64,000 bases of DNA from NCBI GenBank assembly GCA_010645155.1, contig JAAGOF010000185.1, positions 1,238,813 through 1,302,812 on the forward strand, written 5' to 3'. This DNA comes from Tigriopus japonicus (lineage: Eukaryota; Arthropoda; Copepoda; Harpacticoida; Harpacticidae). This document shows positions 42,253-54,580 of this stretch, piece by piece (the stretch's first letter is position 1; each line of letters opens with the position of its first letter). Made by a program: the position numbers and the translations under genes. Below the pieces are notes generated by a model that searched no databases, was not told the DNA's origin, and was given only the letters and a program-made list of their open reading frames with translations.

Positions 42253-43374
42253 CACTTCACTGGTCAAAACTAACACGAATGCACAGGAATCGAGAGAACA
42301 AGAGCGGGATGCTCTCGAGTCTCGGTATGATGTAGCACTGCTCGTTCCAAAGAGTTCAAAGCCATCAAGCCTAAGGGAAGTCAGCCACTCGCTGTTGGTC
42401 GTGATCGTTTAAGGACCCAATTGGGGGGACCTGGGGTTTGGTGCACTCATATCGGTCGTTCTCCAACCGAATGGCGGTAGTAGTATATTTTCGTGTCTAT
42501 CCCGCTCTCAAATTCCCAGGTGTCTGAACATCGTTCCCAACAAGCAAGCCGACCAACAACACATCCATCTCGCAACCAGAAGTTTGGTTCATTGTTATGC
42601 CTCCTCCTCAACAACCAATTCTGTGAGTTGCTGGGATTTGTCTGGGCGCTCCTATCCTTGAAGAACACTATCGTTGCCAGCGCACCGTTCGTTCGTTCGT
42701 TCGTTCGTTGATGAAACGGGGACCAGTGAATAGATTGAGACTATTTATTTATCCTCTTCGTAGTTCAGTTAGAACCACTCAGGACCCACCTCATCTTGTC
42801 TAATGTTCATATGTACTTGCGTACGCACAGCGTATGCTGCAAGGGCAATATTCGTTGTCTTCAATTCGAGTTACCTGTCCATTGGCACTTTCAAGTTGCG
42901 CTTGTCAATTCTTGAAGATGTATACGAGAGGAGATCCAAATCAAATGGCAACTCAGTCAGGTTTTCCTGGTTTTGTGAAAACATTTTCTTTCAATCGAGG
43001 ATCCTACTGATAAACCTATACTCACCCAATGTTGGGATATGTCATATGTAAAAAAAGAACAGTTTGAGATAGTGAACCCAATTGAGCACAGACCTAATAA
43101 ATAAACCATCCAAGAAATGCCAAATAAAGGGTGTGTAGTGAAAGAATGAACATATCTAATTGAATCAATTAAGAGGTTTACTGAACTCGTATGGGAACAT
43201 TGCAGTAATAAAATGACTCAGCATATCAACCTGCACTGACACAAAAAAAATATGGTGTGCACCATTCACCAATTCTGAGAGGCAACAAACAAATTAACAT
43301 TTAAATCTTGTAATATCAAATCATATCAAATCAAATCATAATCAAATAAACAGCAAAATCTTGCTCTCTTGTTA
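42253..43374. other. intergenic region upstream of the ACSBG-like gene
   Basis: Contains the probable promoter of the ACSBG-like gene and a GTTC tetranucleotide repeat at about 42688-42709, then A/T-rich DNA. Several tandem ATCAAATCA-type words occur at about 43314-43345, next to the mariner remnant. No coding exon seen. Confidence 0.4.
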
Positions 43375-44352
43375 GTAGATCCAAGCCCTGCTTGATGTGG
43401 CACACACCTCTGAGACCAGCTCCCCACAGTTGGGCGTAAACAGGTTGACTATCTTCAAGTTGAGCAAGAAGGAAGACATCAAGAGGAAGGAGGGCACTGA
43501 TCCCAAGCCCAAACTCAACCTCCAAGATTTCAAAAATGTCCCTGCCTCTGCGCCTCTCAGGTCAATGCGGGCACACATGAGGGACATAGGCATGTTGGAG
43601 GCCACTGTGTGAAGGACAGTCAAGAGGGCGGGGGAAGAGCTTGGTGAGGGTGGAGATGCCATTGCTCACCACTATGATGATATAAACACATCTCAAACAT
43701 TGCCAAGCTCTGATCAAAAACCTGAAGAGGGCTCCTGCCAGTTGTATTGTCATCTTCAATGCTGAAAATGCCTGAACAGTCAACCCTGTGAGGTACATGC
43801 AGAGCAATCTCTACCTGCCCTTTGGGGATGTTGACAAGTCCATCCGCACCCTGACCAAAACCAAGAATCCAGCTCGTCTCATGTCCCTTGGGTTTATGAC
43901 CTCAAATGGGAAGGGTATGCCTGTCATCTGGTTTAAGATGGGTTACAAGCTGAATGCAGCCAACCGCATCCAGATATTTTGGAGGACAATGATCCCTAGG
44001 CCAAGGCCAAGTTCCCCAACAGCAACATAGTGCTGCAGCAAGACTGGGCCCCTGCACACATTGCTAAAAAGACACAATCCTTTTGCAGGACAATATGCCA
44101 TTTTGGCTGAAGGAGTTCTTGCCCCCTCACTCTGCAATGCAAACCCCTTTGAGTTTACTTTTTGGCTGCATGTGGAGAAGTGGCCTGCCAACTTCACCCC
44201 TTGAATGTCAAGTCCCTCAAGGCCTCCATCACCAAATACTGGCATGGCATGGAGGAGGACTACATTGTCAATGTCTGCAAGGCTTTCAGGCCCACTCTGA
44301 TGGGTATCATTGGCACCAAGGGTGACTGCGTTTTGAAAAATTCATCAAAGTG
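43375..44352 (+). pseudogene. Degenerate mariner/Tc1-type transposase (IS630 superfamily)
   Basis: Protein pieces of a mariner-like transposase appear in order on the plus strand but in shifting frames and with stops. A helix-turn-helix region comes first (PLRSMRAHMRDIGMLEATV, 43397-43612 frame), then PARLMSLGFMTSNGKGMPVIWF and YKLNAANRIQI (43788-44030 frame). Next come VLQQDWAPAHIAKKTQSFC in a different frame and SLKASITKYWHGMEEDYIVN with CKAFRPTLMGII near the end (44162-44353 frame). The D-P/H residues of the QQDxAPAH motif are still readable. Multiple frameshifts make it non-functional. I did not find convincing terminal inverted repeats, so the element limits are approximate. Confidence 0.8.
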
Positions 44353-47300
44353 AACCATTGCATTGATTCCAACAATAGATCTTGTGAAGAATTGTTTGTT
44401 GTCCCTCTTAATTCCATCCCACCAGCCCATCACAATGACACCACCAGCTGTCCATGTTCTTGGAAAGAAACAAAATTCAATACATTTCTAAATATTGTGC
44501 AATTTATGTGATTTGAACCAATATAAAAGTATCATAATTGTTTAGCGACATCAAATAGAAAATTTGCTGTGACATTGGCAAATTCATTTGACAAATTAGG
44601 TGTTTTGTCTCTTCCCGAGTGCATGGACAGTGTTGGCTGGTCTGCAGCAATATCTGGGCAGGTCATGGCAGCGTTAATATTAAAAGCCAACAGACAATTC
44701 TTCATAATGTTTATAACAAATGAATTAGACCACCTTGTTGCCGAACTAGACATTGATTAATCTTTCCGAGTTGAGTGTTCATTCTTTCACGACACACCCG
44801 GTAAGAGCTTGAGGAGATCGTTGAATGAAAATCACCCCTGCCAATTTCAATCGAAAGATGAGAAATTTCCTTCGTATGACTTATTTGAAATTGTTTTTCA
44901 TTATTTGGAACAATCGGCATGTAATGCTTCTTTTTTAATTGACCTCAGTCTCGTGTTCTTTTTCAAGTCAACAGTACGGGTTCAAGAATGCACTAAAAGA
45001 AAATACTTTATGGTAAATCTTCGTACATGAAGAAATTCAACGATCAATGTTATCAGTAAAGGTTTCTTTTTCATCCCATCTTTCAAAAGTGCATTGTCAT
45101 ACTCGGCGCCTTTAGTTCGATTCACCCGTCGTATTTGCGTCATTCGATCGGTTGTTGGAGTATTTAGGACGCGTTTCATTGGGATAGGAGCAACAAACGG
45201 GAGATACTAATACTTTTATGACCGAAACAAAATAGGTACAACATAGAACACTCCATGTCCTCCTTGGTCGGGTTCTCGAGATGGTTCCAGCATCTCCATC
45301 TCTACCATCGCAGGTTCGTGCGTTGGTAGTTGGTTCCATGGTACGCACTTACGATTACGCTTGCCTGCATGCCATTACGCAGATTATTGGGAGGAGACTT
45401 CGAGAAGAGGCATTCGGACATGTTCGCTTTTTGGAATCAAGTTCCGATGTTCGTAGGGGGCTAGACTTCAGCAGGGGCTCCTTGGAAAACATATCGCGTA
45501 AGATGGAAGGTCTATAAGAGTTTGCCCAGGATAATACTTCCTGCTGCGTACGTTCAATTGAGATAGAGAGGCTTCGAAGATTAAGTGGGAGAGGACGGTT
45601 ATCCACCTCCTCGTAAAGACACTTCAAAGCTCTCATTGAAGCTGGCCGGCCTGAGTCAACCACTCTTATGGACTGTGCACCAGATCATCAATGGAGGAAC
45701 AAAAATGTGCTGTTACCGGTTGAATGCATTGTAATGCCACTTTGTTGGTACTTGATTGATTGGTCGTGCGGACAACTTTTCTATGACATTCCCTCGATTC
45801 GTCTTCTTCTTGACAATAACTCACCTCTTGCGTGGGTAGCTTTTTACAACAGATAAGCGATATTATTATGGGTAGACCAAATCTGGATCAAGTCGACATT
45901 TGTCATTTGGGACGAACCAAAACTATTCCATTTTATTGCCTGGACACCGTTTATTGCCTTGTATCTTTCAATGAACCACGTATCTCTCTAAGGATGAGCT
46001 GAACTTGAATAATCTGAAATCTTATTCCGAAACTACGAACATCTTCAAGCAAAAAACCACAAATTGTCAATTGAAAAGAAATCAGATCTTTCGAACCTTG
46101 TGAGAAATGATAATCGAAGGAACAACGAGATTGAATGACTATGATGCCTCTGTATGATGCCTCTGTATGATCCCCTGGCCCATGTCCCCTGTTTTGACGT
46201 CATTAGGTACTTGAGCATGTTGCGATGAGAATGACTAACTTCCATTGTGGTTGTGGTTATTATTTCATAAGACTTTAGTCTTGTTTGTATGGTGTTGTTC
46301 ATGTGTGGTAATAGGTGGACGACAATCATCCATTAGGATGGTGATGATTCCGAGTGGTTGGGATAAGAAGTGTTGACGGGATGCTAATAGATAACAACCA
46401 ACAACATCACAGCCAAGTAGTGGTGGTTATCACCTTCGGGTTTTAAGAGATACACCCACCAAAAACAATTAGTCCCTTAGAGCTTTCTCCATAAGATTTG
46501 TTTGGAGTAGTTAGTGATTTCTTCATTCTCTTTCAAGTTTGTGACATGTTTGATTTTGATTGAAAACTAGGTGCGATTTTCATTATGATTCACTAAAAAG
46601 TTAACGTCGAACTGTCTAGTATATTTTAAAAAATGTGGTTACAGTTACGTCAGTTCTTATTATTCACAATGATTTATCATTGTATGAACTCTACCAAGGT
46701 AAACCAAACAGAGGGGTTGCCTCAAAGATGCCCACCTATGTATGAGTGTCGGTATGCCCGTGCACCGATGTACTAAGTACTATATACTGTAGTATGGAGG
46801 CAATTGCCGGCGTGCAAGTTGATCTTGACCATGGATGTCGAAGATTGGACGGACGAGGCGAGTAATCTTGGGATGGACATCATCACGGTGAGGCTTTGAC
46901 ATTTTTCACGAGGATTGCAGGTACCGTTAACATGGAATCAAGTTGAAGCCTCAGGAGCACTGAAGTTGGCAAAATCGACCATCTAGGCCAGCCAACTTTT
47001 GGCATGCTCAATTAATGATTTAATCAAAGAAGAATGGCTCTCGGTTACGTCAAGAATTTCAAGCGGGGTTTGATCAATTGATCAACTCTTGTTATAAGAC
47101 AAAAAAACGCCATATGCACACTTTGTATTTTATGTGTCCATTGTTCAAGCTTCATGTTTTTGACCCATTCAAGATTTGACGTAATGTTATAGCTATGAAA
47201 GAATGCAAGAATAAAAAAAAATGACTTGAGAAACTTTCTGATCACGAATCGATGAGGAACTCAATAACAACCTCATTTCCGTTTCTTCTGTTTTAATAAG

Positions 47301-48012
47301 GGGGTGTTCTTGATTCAACCAGCCCTATCCTAAAAAATCAAAGAACTAGATTCCTGATCATCCTGGGCCTAAAGCCATTTGAAGCTGATTTATGGGCATC
47401 ATCGACCTGACCTTGGACTTCAAATCGGCAGTCGTTCGGTCGGTGATCTGAAACGGGCGTTCTCCTTCATTCCTTCGGCTTTTTGTGCCTGCTCAGGCTC
47501 GATTTGGTTTGCTTGCGCACATTCAAAGCATGTCAGTCAAATCGGAAGACTTTGAACCATCGAAGTTGATCTCTGCGCTAATCTTGGTGGTGTCAACGCA
47601 CCAATGGTAGGGATTTAAGTAGGATTCTTTGCTGGAGAACAGCTCGATTGTTGTCTCATTCTTGCGGTAGAGCCATTGTGATAGGAGCAATCGTGAGTGT
47701 TATGCTGCTAATACGGTACAGGATAGAAGAACCCTGCATGCATCTATGCTTTCAACAATTTGGGACAATGCTCAATTGTACCAGTTTCGAGCGTCGCAAT
47801 TAGAATGTCAGGACGGATTACTCACTTGGGTGGAGTTGGCCCTCAATTAACAAATTCCAGAATCCTTAACGGGTTAACCAGATATCAATCATAATCAAGA
47901 TTCTAAAAAAGACCCATGTACTTGATATGATGTTGAGGAGTTCGTATTTATTCTAAAAGATAGAACATATACGATAGGACTTCATTTCACACGCACTGAC
48001 ACACAAGGAAGG
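44353..48012. other. long gene-poor interval
   Basis: About 3.7 kb without a coding region that I can support. Open frames such as 44569-44760, 45281-45517 and its antisense 45355-45663 show no recognisable motif. A 14-15 base direct duplication (GATGCCTCTGTAT) occurs at about 46143-46170. A short ATG frame starting at about 46833 and ending at a GTGAGG donor-like site could be a small first exon, but nothing supports it. Confidence 0.4.
47947..47952 (-). promoter_or_regulatory. poly(A) signal AATAAA, CHORDC1
   Basis: TTTATT on the plus strand, i.e. AATAAA on the minus strand, 61 bases beyond the CHORDC1 stop. Confidence 0.55.
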
Positions 48013-51000
48013 TTACACGATATCGTTTTGAATTCGACCATTGGAAGCTTCTGTGGATAATTTTAGCGTATTGGGCGTCAGGTCCAAATCGTCGAGATCG
48101 AGGGCATCTACTTGTTCCGCATTCGAATCAATGGTGGTGGGTACATCGGCTTGAGATAAAGCCAGTTCGTCTTTGCGTTTGGGGATATCAAGATTGGTCC
48201 AAGAACCGGGTTCAGCCTTTACCAAATGGATCTCAATTTTCGTTCCCATCATGCTGAACGAGCTCTGTTCCACATCGACAATCTAGTGAAAAGTCAATTT
48301 GGTTATTATTTCCTTTTCTTGGTATATTCTACTGGCCAAAGAGTCAGGTCACGAAAGAGAAAAGGGATCGCTGTGGGTTAGAAGTTTCCGTTTCCTTAGC
48401 TGCTTCGAACTCGGAGGCGTCCAAAAACAAATTTGAATTGCACTGGGCATAATCTCCAAGCCAAAGAAAGTTTGACAGGGAGATCTTGCCCACGATGATC
48501 CACTCTAACTCAACCACGAAACGATCAATTCTACGTTAAAAGCTGAGCAAACGTTTTCCCGTCAACGTGTGGTTCAAGTTTTATTTTTGTGTGTGTTCAA
48601 CTATTAGATCGATCTGTTGTTACGAAATCAATTTGGACCTAACCGTACACTGCAGGGCATTACAAAAGGTTGATCATTTACGACGTCCTTGAGACCTTGG
48701 TAAAGATTATTAGAAAATACTTAATAGGTAGACTTAAAACAAGATTTCTACATAAAAATAACGAAACTATCAGTCTAACCTAAAAGCATGGATTTGAAGA
48801 CTACACAAGGCCTTTGTCAAAAAGGATTTCTACGGGTCCTTTCGATCTAACCCTAGTTTCGTTCATGATCTGGTTGCCAGTGGCAAACTAAAGACGAAAA
48901 GATCGTGATCAGGATCGTTCTTCTTCCTTTCCCTTTTCTCGGTTACAATTATTATTTATCGGAGACCACTGGCCTTCTTGGACTTACCCCATGCAATTCA
49001 ACGTCGAGATCGAAGGCCGCGTCCTCAGCAGGGAAGAAGACATGCGCTCTCAAATGAATCGGGCCAAGTTCCACGAAAGAAATCCGAGGGTCGTACTTCT
49101 TGGCATAGATAGCAACAGTGACTTTGGTCGCAGTTTGGTGCCAATCAAAGCGACAATTCACCGAGGCCTCGGAACCGACCTGAACAAGAAACAGCAAATT
49201 TAAAGGCCATTTCCACCCTTGGAAAAAACATTGGAAGCAAAGGCTTGTCAAACTGAGAACGAAATGTCCAAGTCTTTAGCTAGTCTTCACGTGGCCGTGC
49301 GAACCAAAGCTCTGGTGGCGTCATTTTCACGACAACGAGTCATGAGGAACCGACGAGGCAAACCAAGATTGGTTAAAGAACAATCCGTGGCCCGCGAATT
49401 TGACGATATTTCAGAGTAAGAAAAAAAACAAATATTTTTTAAAGTGCAAGAGACCATTGGAGTTTAACTTTTGTTCGTATTTTCAACAGTGAGGACGAAA
49501 TATCCCGGTTGAAAGGTAGCGTCGCTTGCCCCGGACATTTTCTGAAATATCTTCTCAAGCAAACTAACTTGGACGAAAGCACTTTGCATCTGCGGTACAT
49601 CAAATTTCGAAAAGCCAATCCATCGGGTTTTATGAGTTTGCCAGCTCTAAAGTCACAATGCATTGCTGTTGTTGAAGATGCCAAAAACGTTCCGTGGGTC
49701 AATCTGGCATTCGAAATCTTAGCTCGAGACAAACAAGGATGGGGCACCAAGATGATTGGTTTTCGAGAAGTTCTGCTTATTAGTGAATCTTTGCACCATC
49801 TCAACCGAGCTCAAAACTTCTTTCATTGGGTGTTCAGAATGCACGACACAAATGCCGTGGGAGAAATACCCCTCTCGATGTTCGGGCCCATCCTAGAACA
49901 TCTCATTGAATTGATGTCCAAAGACAAAATGACCAAGGCCAGCGTGTCCGAGGAAGCATCGAAAATGCTTTCCGAAATGGTTGAGTTTCCTTACCGGACA
50001 AATATGATCACCGAAGATGAATTTGTCTATGACATGCTTCACAATCAACGCGTATGGATTCTAATCCAGGATTTTAACGAATCTAACACCAAACCGTAAT
50101 GGAAGGTTGGTAAACTCACCTTAGGTTTTCGCCAACAATGTTGACCGGATTCACACCCGACTTGATTGAGGAAGGCCGTAAAGTCCGAGGTTCGACGTTG
50201 ACAGCACGACCAAAATTTCATACCCTCGTGAAATATGGGACTACCCGGGTGATACTGGCAGGTGTCGGTGTCTTCCGCCCCTCCCACATATCGCTAAATT
50301 ATAAATATGGTAGTGACTGGAATAAACTATAAACGTTTGAAATCGTTTATCTTACCTTTTGGCAACCTCCATTCTTACAAGTCTCGCCCACGGCGATGGG
50401 AGTATCGACATTAGATTTGACCTCGGGCTTATCATTAGCCGTCGAGGTCAACGTCAAAAGTGCGGGCGCAATGGACGTGGGTTTAAGGCGGGTTCGAGCA
50501 GAGGAATCGCCCACTTTAGGGCGGGCCATCCGTTGGACTAAGGGTGGAGGATGGGCCGAAACGGGCTCGTCCGACTTGTTTAATGGGTTGTTCACGTCAC
50601 CGGTGATATTGGCTGGTTCTTCGGGTTTGACGCGGGAATGTTGACCTTTGGTGCAACCCGGAAAGTTGAGGAACTCGGTGAAGTCGGTCGCCTTTTTATC
50701 ACAACAGGTCCAACCTTTGTAGGCATCGTGAAAGAACGGAGCACCCGGATGATATCGACAACCTGATCCGAGAAGAAAAATCATGGCCATTAAGAAGATC
50801 TTCCGCTAGACCTTTGTAATTGAACTTTGTTACGGGAATGACTCAGACTAGCTTGGGTAGACAAATCCATTTCAAATCTGTCGATTCACCCTTGAGTTAG
50901 TTAGACGGGAGACGATTTGATTGGAATTCAGATTTATCCTGTTTTGGGCGGGTTAATTCCGCCAACATTTATTCATCCACATCCATCCTTCATAGAGTAC

Positions 51001-51535
51001 TTATCACTTAATGAATAAATTATACTAATTTATAAAAAATATTTTTTATATTCCCCAATTATAAAAAAAACGGCTGAAAAAGTAGCGAGTGACCGTAAAC
51101 GCTTGCGATCGAAATTCTCGCCAAAATTTCGGTTTAGCTTATGCTTACCGGAACCGAAAGCAGACACGCAGCGTAATGAATGCAGTTTGAGAAAATCGAA
51201 CATATTTTTTTACTTTATTAATGAATTGATAAAATTCGATAAGTCCTTGTTCAAAAGCATGAGTGATATAAAATTTATTATTATGTTAGTGATGCATGTC
51301 AATAATGATATTGAAGTCAGCTGCTTTCAGTTTGGGTTAAGGACTAAATATAAAGATACCCCCGGATATGTTTTCTGAGTGACAGAGTGATTACCGTGCA
51401 TCTTGTTCAACCTTTGCCAATAGACATCCTAGCATCATGGATCCGCTTAACTAACTCACCGTCCTCGGGATTGTTGTGCGGGTCATAGGTCTGACCGCAG
51501 CCTCGATTGTAGCACAGGAGGCCGTTGGATTGCAT
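48013..51535 (-). CDS. CHORDC1: CHORD-containing protein 1 (Morgana), HSP90 co-chaperone
   Basis: Minus-strand exons 51460-51535, 50356-50762, 50120-50293, 48988-49179 and 48013-48282. Phases agree, giving about 372 aa (human 332). CHORDC1 binds zinc with two CHORD domains and HSP90 with CHORD and CS domains, and regulates centrosome duplication. CHORD1 (about residues 8-70) starts LLCYNRGCGQTYDP in exon 1 and continues CRYHPGAPFFHDAYKGWTCC and GCTKGQH in exon 2. CHORD2 (about 153-215) has CKNGGCQK, CQYHPGSPIFHEGMKFWSCC and CESGQHCW. The CS domain (about 222-310) carries CRFDWHQTATKVTVAIYAK. A Ser/Thr/Asp-rich tail ends the protein. The linker between CHORD domains is longer than usual. Intron 3 (49180-50119) holds a plus-strand nested gene. 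Confidence 0.95.
49264..50099 (+). CDS. Degenerate EF-hand (calcium-sensor-like) protein nested in CHORDC1 intron
   Basis: Two exons, 49264-49415 and 49490-50099, joined in phase by a 74-base GT-AG intron, giving 253 aa. The gene runs opposite to CHORDC1 and lies completely within its third intron; its stop is only about 20 bases from the next CHORDC1 exon. The N-terminal 60 residues are basic (RQRVMRNRRGKPR). The rest is helical with a layout like calcineurin-B/neuronal-calcium-sensor proteins: helix-loop-helix segments around FEILARDKQGWGTKMIGFREVL and FFHWVFRMHDTNAVGEIPLSMF. The second loop keeps D-x-N-x-x-G-E-I positions but ends in Met rather than the Glu needed for calcium. The frame is open further upstream without ATG. 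Family assignment is tentative; the gene being real is supported by length and splice phase. Confidence 0.6.
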
Positions 51536-54500
51536 CACTTGGGACTAGAGACCTCTCTCTACTTGGGACAGGATGGATGGATGGATGGATGGATGGATGG
51601 ATGGAAGAAGAAACCAAAATCGGAGATGTCGTTCAATAAAAAAACCAATAGGGATGTTTGGGGTGATTTGAAAAAAGCAATGCCAACAAGACTTGGATAT
51701 CGTTTGAGGATGACGACTTTGCGGCTGACAGGGTATATGGGAGCTCACTGTTGATGTTTCTAGAAATAATCCCATGTGCCTGTGTTCGTGCGTGTTTTGT
51801 GCAATGCAGTGTACGAACGACGGCTTTCAGATTAGACTTGGGGAACAAACGAGCCGTTAGATGGCTCTTTCCAGAGGATTGTGACAAGTCGGAAAAATAT
51901 GGGATTTGAGTTTCTTTTTCACACTGTCAGAATGTTACGTTCTCGCTCAGGTTATTTCAAAAATCGTTTTCAAATGGAGAAAGAACTTATTTCAACCTTA
52001 CTGTTTGCATTTCAGCTTAATGACATTCTAAGGGATCTAAAATGATAGGCATGGACCAGTGTATTGTATTTTTAACAAATATTGACGTATTTCATGCCTT
52101 TTTGTGTTAATTAATCCATTTAGTTCCTTTAATTTAGGTGTTTAAATTGTATGGTCAATTGGGGCTTAGAAAAAGTTGAAAGAATACGAAAATGTTTCCT
52201 AAAAGAGTGTGGATGCATTTTGTTTTAAAAAAGATTGCAAACGTATTCTCTTCAACGATGGGCTTGGCCTCAGTTTTACTGTCTTTTGAAATTGAGGTGT
52301 TATTCTGAAGGCCTTGCAAATCAAGTTTAAAAAATGCTCAATGTAGACCAATTTAATTTCAACTCCTTCTCATTCATCGGAGACCTTCAGATTCTTTCAA
52401 TACCTTTTGAATTTTTTTTCAGTCATGACTTTTTTTATATTGCTTAATTTTTTTACCATGTTACAATAAGTGGTAATGAAATGCGAGTTTTTCCTGTCAC
52501 CTTCTTTTTCAAGGTTTCTAGATCCTTGACCTAGTGATGTGACTTGGGCAAGTAATGAGTCATCACAAACACCCCAAGCACAAGTTGTTGACAAGCATTA
52601 CTTGGGCAATACACCAATACACTTCCCAAGCTCAAGGAACATTGGAAGATGCAGTTACCGGCAGTTACTCTTTGAAGAGTTAAGATGCTTGCAGTGTGAC
52701 TTAGAAGAAAAGAATGTCAAGTTGCATTTTCGATGATCTTTTGATCTTAATAATTTAGCAATAAACAGTGGAAGTGAAACAAAAAATATTTTGATTTGGA
52801 TAGCATTTGCAAAACCATGTTTTTTCTTTAGTTTCCGTTCTAAGTCACACATGAATACACTTTTCGGGCCAATCAAGAATGAGATTTAACAGTCACACTT
52901 GGGAACAAGCTCGGTCACTCAGAGTTGCTAGAAAAAAATATAAGATGCCAACTCTTTTTTTTTTTTTGAAATATTCTCAAAAGCTTTTGCATTTCTCGAT
53001 ACAAAAGCTTTGAATTGTGTATTTTCATCTAAAAATCCATCCTAACAAGGGCATGGGCCCTATTTCGCTGAAACTTTCTGGTTAATTGAAATTCTGATGC
53101 CGAAGGTTTAGTCTTCATTCCTAGCAAATTTGGCAAACCTGTAAGGTGGGAAAAATACTTGTACAGGCACCCAAGTAGACCCAAGTTTCGGCAAGTCCAA
53201 GGTACTGTACCGGACCGCTTGCCCAAGCTCTTGTTTGCCTCCCATCACTACCTTGACCACCCTGATGATCCTCAGAAAAGCTGAAAAAACTCTTACTAAA
53301 GTTTGAAACGATTTCAAAGAGCGAGAAACTATTTTTTTGAGAAAGATTATCATTAAACAACCCGTCAAGGAAAAAATGCCTTTTTACGCCGATTTATGTA
53401 ATGCAGTGAGAAGACGGAATTTGCTGGAACAAATCACATTGGCCAGCCTGAATTCCATTGTTACTCGTCCTTTCCACCAAAATCAGGTGACCAAAAATAT
53501 TGTCCGTCACTTAGGCTACTACACACGGCCAAGTTTTTAGAATGAAGTTACTTCCTTTTAAATGCAAACCAAGTACAAGGAATTCTAAAACGCTCAAAGC
53601 AAGATTCAGTCATTCTTTACAGCTCAGTCTGCCATTTCTGCAATGTTTAGAGAAGATGAACTGTAAGCATCTGGAGAAAAAGTCAGTTTAGCTTCTTTGT
53701 GTCAATTGATTTCAAAACGCACTTAACATTGTTTTCAGATTTAGGTTTGGTCAATTACTTGATTTTCAAAAACAAATTACTATTAATTTCATTTTTTTTT
53801 CCATAAACAACATCAAGAGTGAAAAAACTGATTTCTTTTTTTTTAATTTTTAATCAGTCATTCTCAGTTACGGACTATTTGGGCGCATCGACATAATTTA
53901 TCCAATTTTGTGTTTCAGTTTTTTTTTTCCTTTCGGAGAGCCTCTCCATTAAATGACATGCACACGGTTTTTTGCATGTCCAATGCGACTCTTCACGCAA
54001 TATACATAATCTTAAAGAAATAATTTTATTTTCTGATTTCCCCACATCCCAAGCAGTCACGCTGCCAAAGAGTCGTCAAGCCACGGACCAGGGACCGACC
54101 AATCCATCCCATCTTCTTTCTCTCTCACCCAGCACCAAGGTACTCGCCTTGTACCTCCCACCCTTCCGTTCAAGCTGGTCTCCCGCCTGCTTGCCTGCTT
54201 GCCTGCTTGGCCGGTTGGCTGCCGCGCCAGCTAGCCAGTTAGCCCGCTAGTCAGGCAAGTCCTTCTTTTCCTTGAGACTAGACCAATCTCTCTCTCCCTT
54301 TTCCCTCTCTCACACACACTGGAACAATAATACTAATAATCAAAATAAAACAAAACTATCATCCGATCCGCGCTTGAAACCCATCGTTGTGTAGTGAGTG
54401 TGTGTGTGCCGTGAATCCAATGCGTCTGTCCGACGCTTCTTCATTGTAAATGTTGTTGTTGCCGAGCCTGACCTCGGACGCGTCCGGTTGAGCCAGCGGG

Positions 54501-54580
54501 CTCTTAGATTTGGCGCCTGCTGGGTTTGGGATTGCCTTTGTAGCCTTGAGACCTCGTCCTCACCGAGAAAAGGGTGCATC
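51536..54580. other. intergenic region CHORDC1 to zinc-finger gene
   Basis: Contains a GGAT tetranucleotide tract at about 51571-51606, A/T-rich DNA with repeated ACTTGGG words around 52540-52640 and 53150-53230, and GCCTGCTT/TCTC simple repeats at about 54185-54310. No coding exon is supported. The right end must contain the 5' UTR of the zinc-finger gene. Confidence 0.4.
51571..51606. repeat. GGAT tetranucleotide microsatellite
   Basis: About nine uninterrupted copies of GATG/GGAT, located just upstream of the CHORDC1 start codon, within its probable 5' UTR or promoter. Confidence 0.9.

Noticed and set aside
45355..45663. 102-codon minus-strand frame in the gene-poor interval
   Set aside because: No ATG at the start, no splice context, no motif, and the opposite strand is equally open. 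Not enough to call a gene.
46833..46890. Possible short first exon (MDVEDWTDEASN...) ending at a GTGAGG donor-like site
   Set aside because: Too short, with no matching downstream exon found in the following 1.1 kb.
54398..54580. Upstream extension of the zinc-finger frame
   Set aside because: Open but begins with GTG, lacks any ATG and has 5'-UTR-like composition. The ATG at 54581 is the better start.
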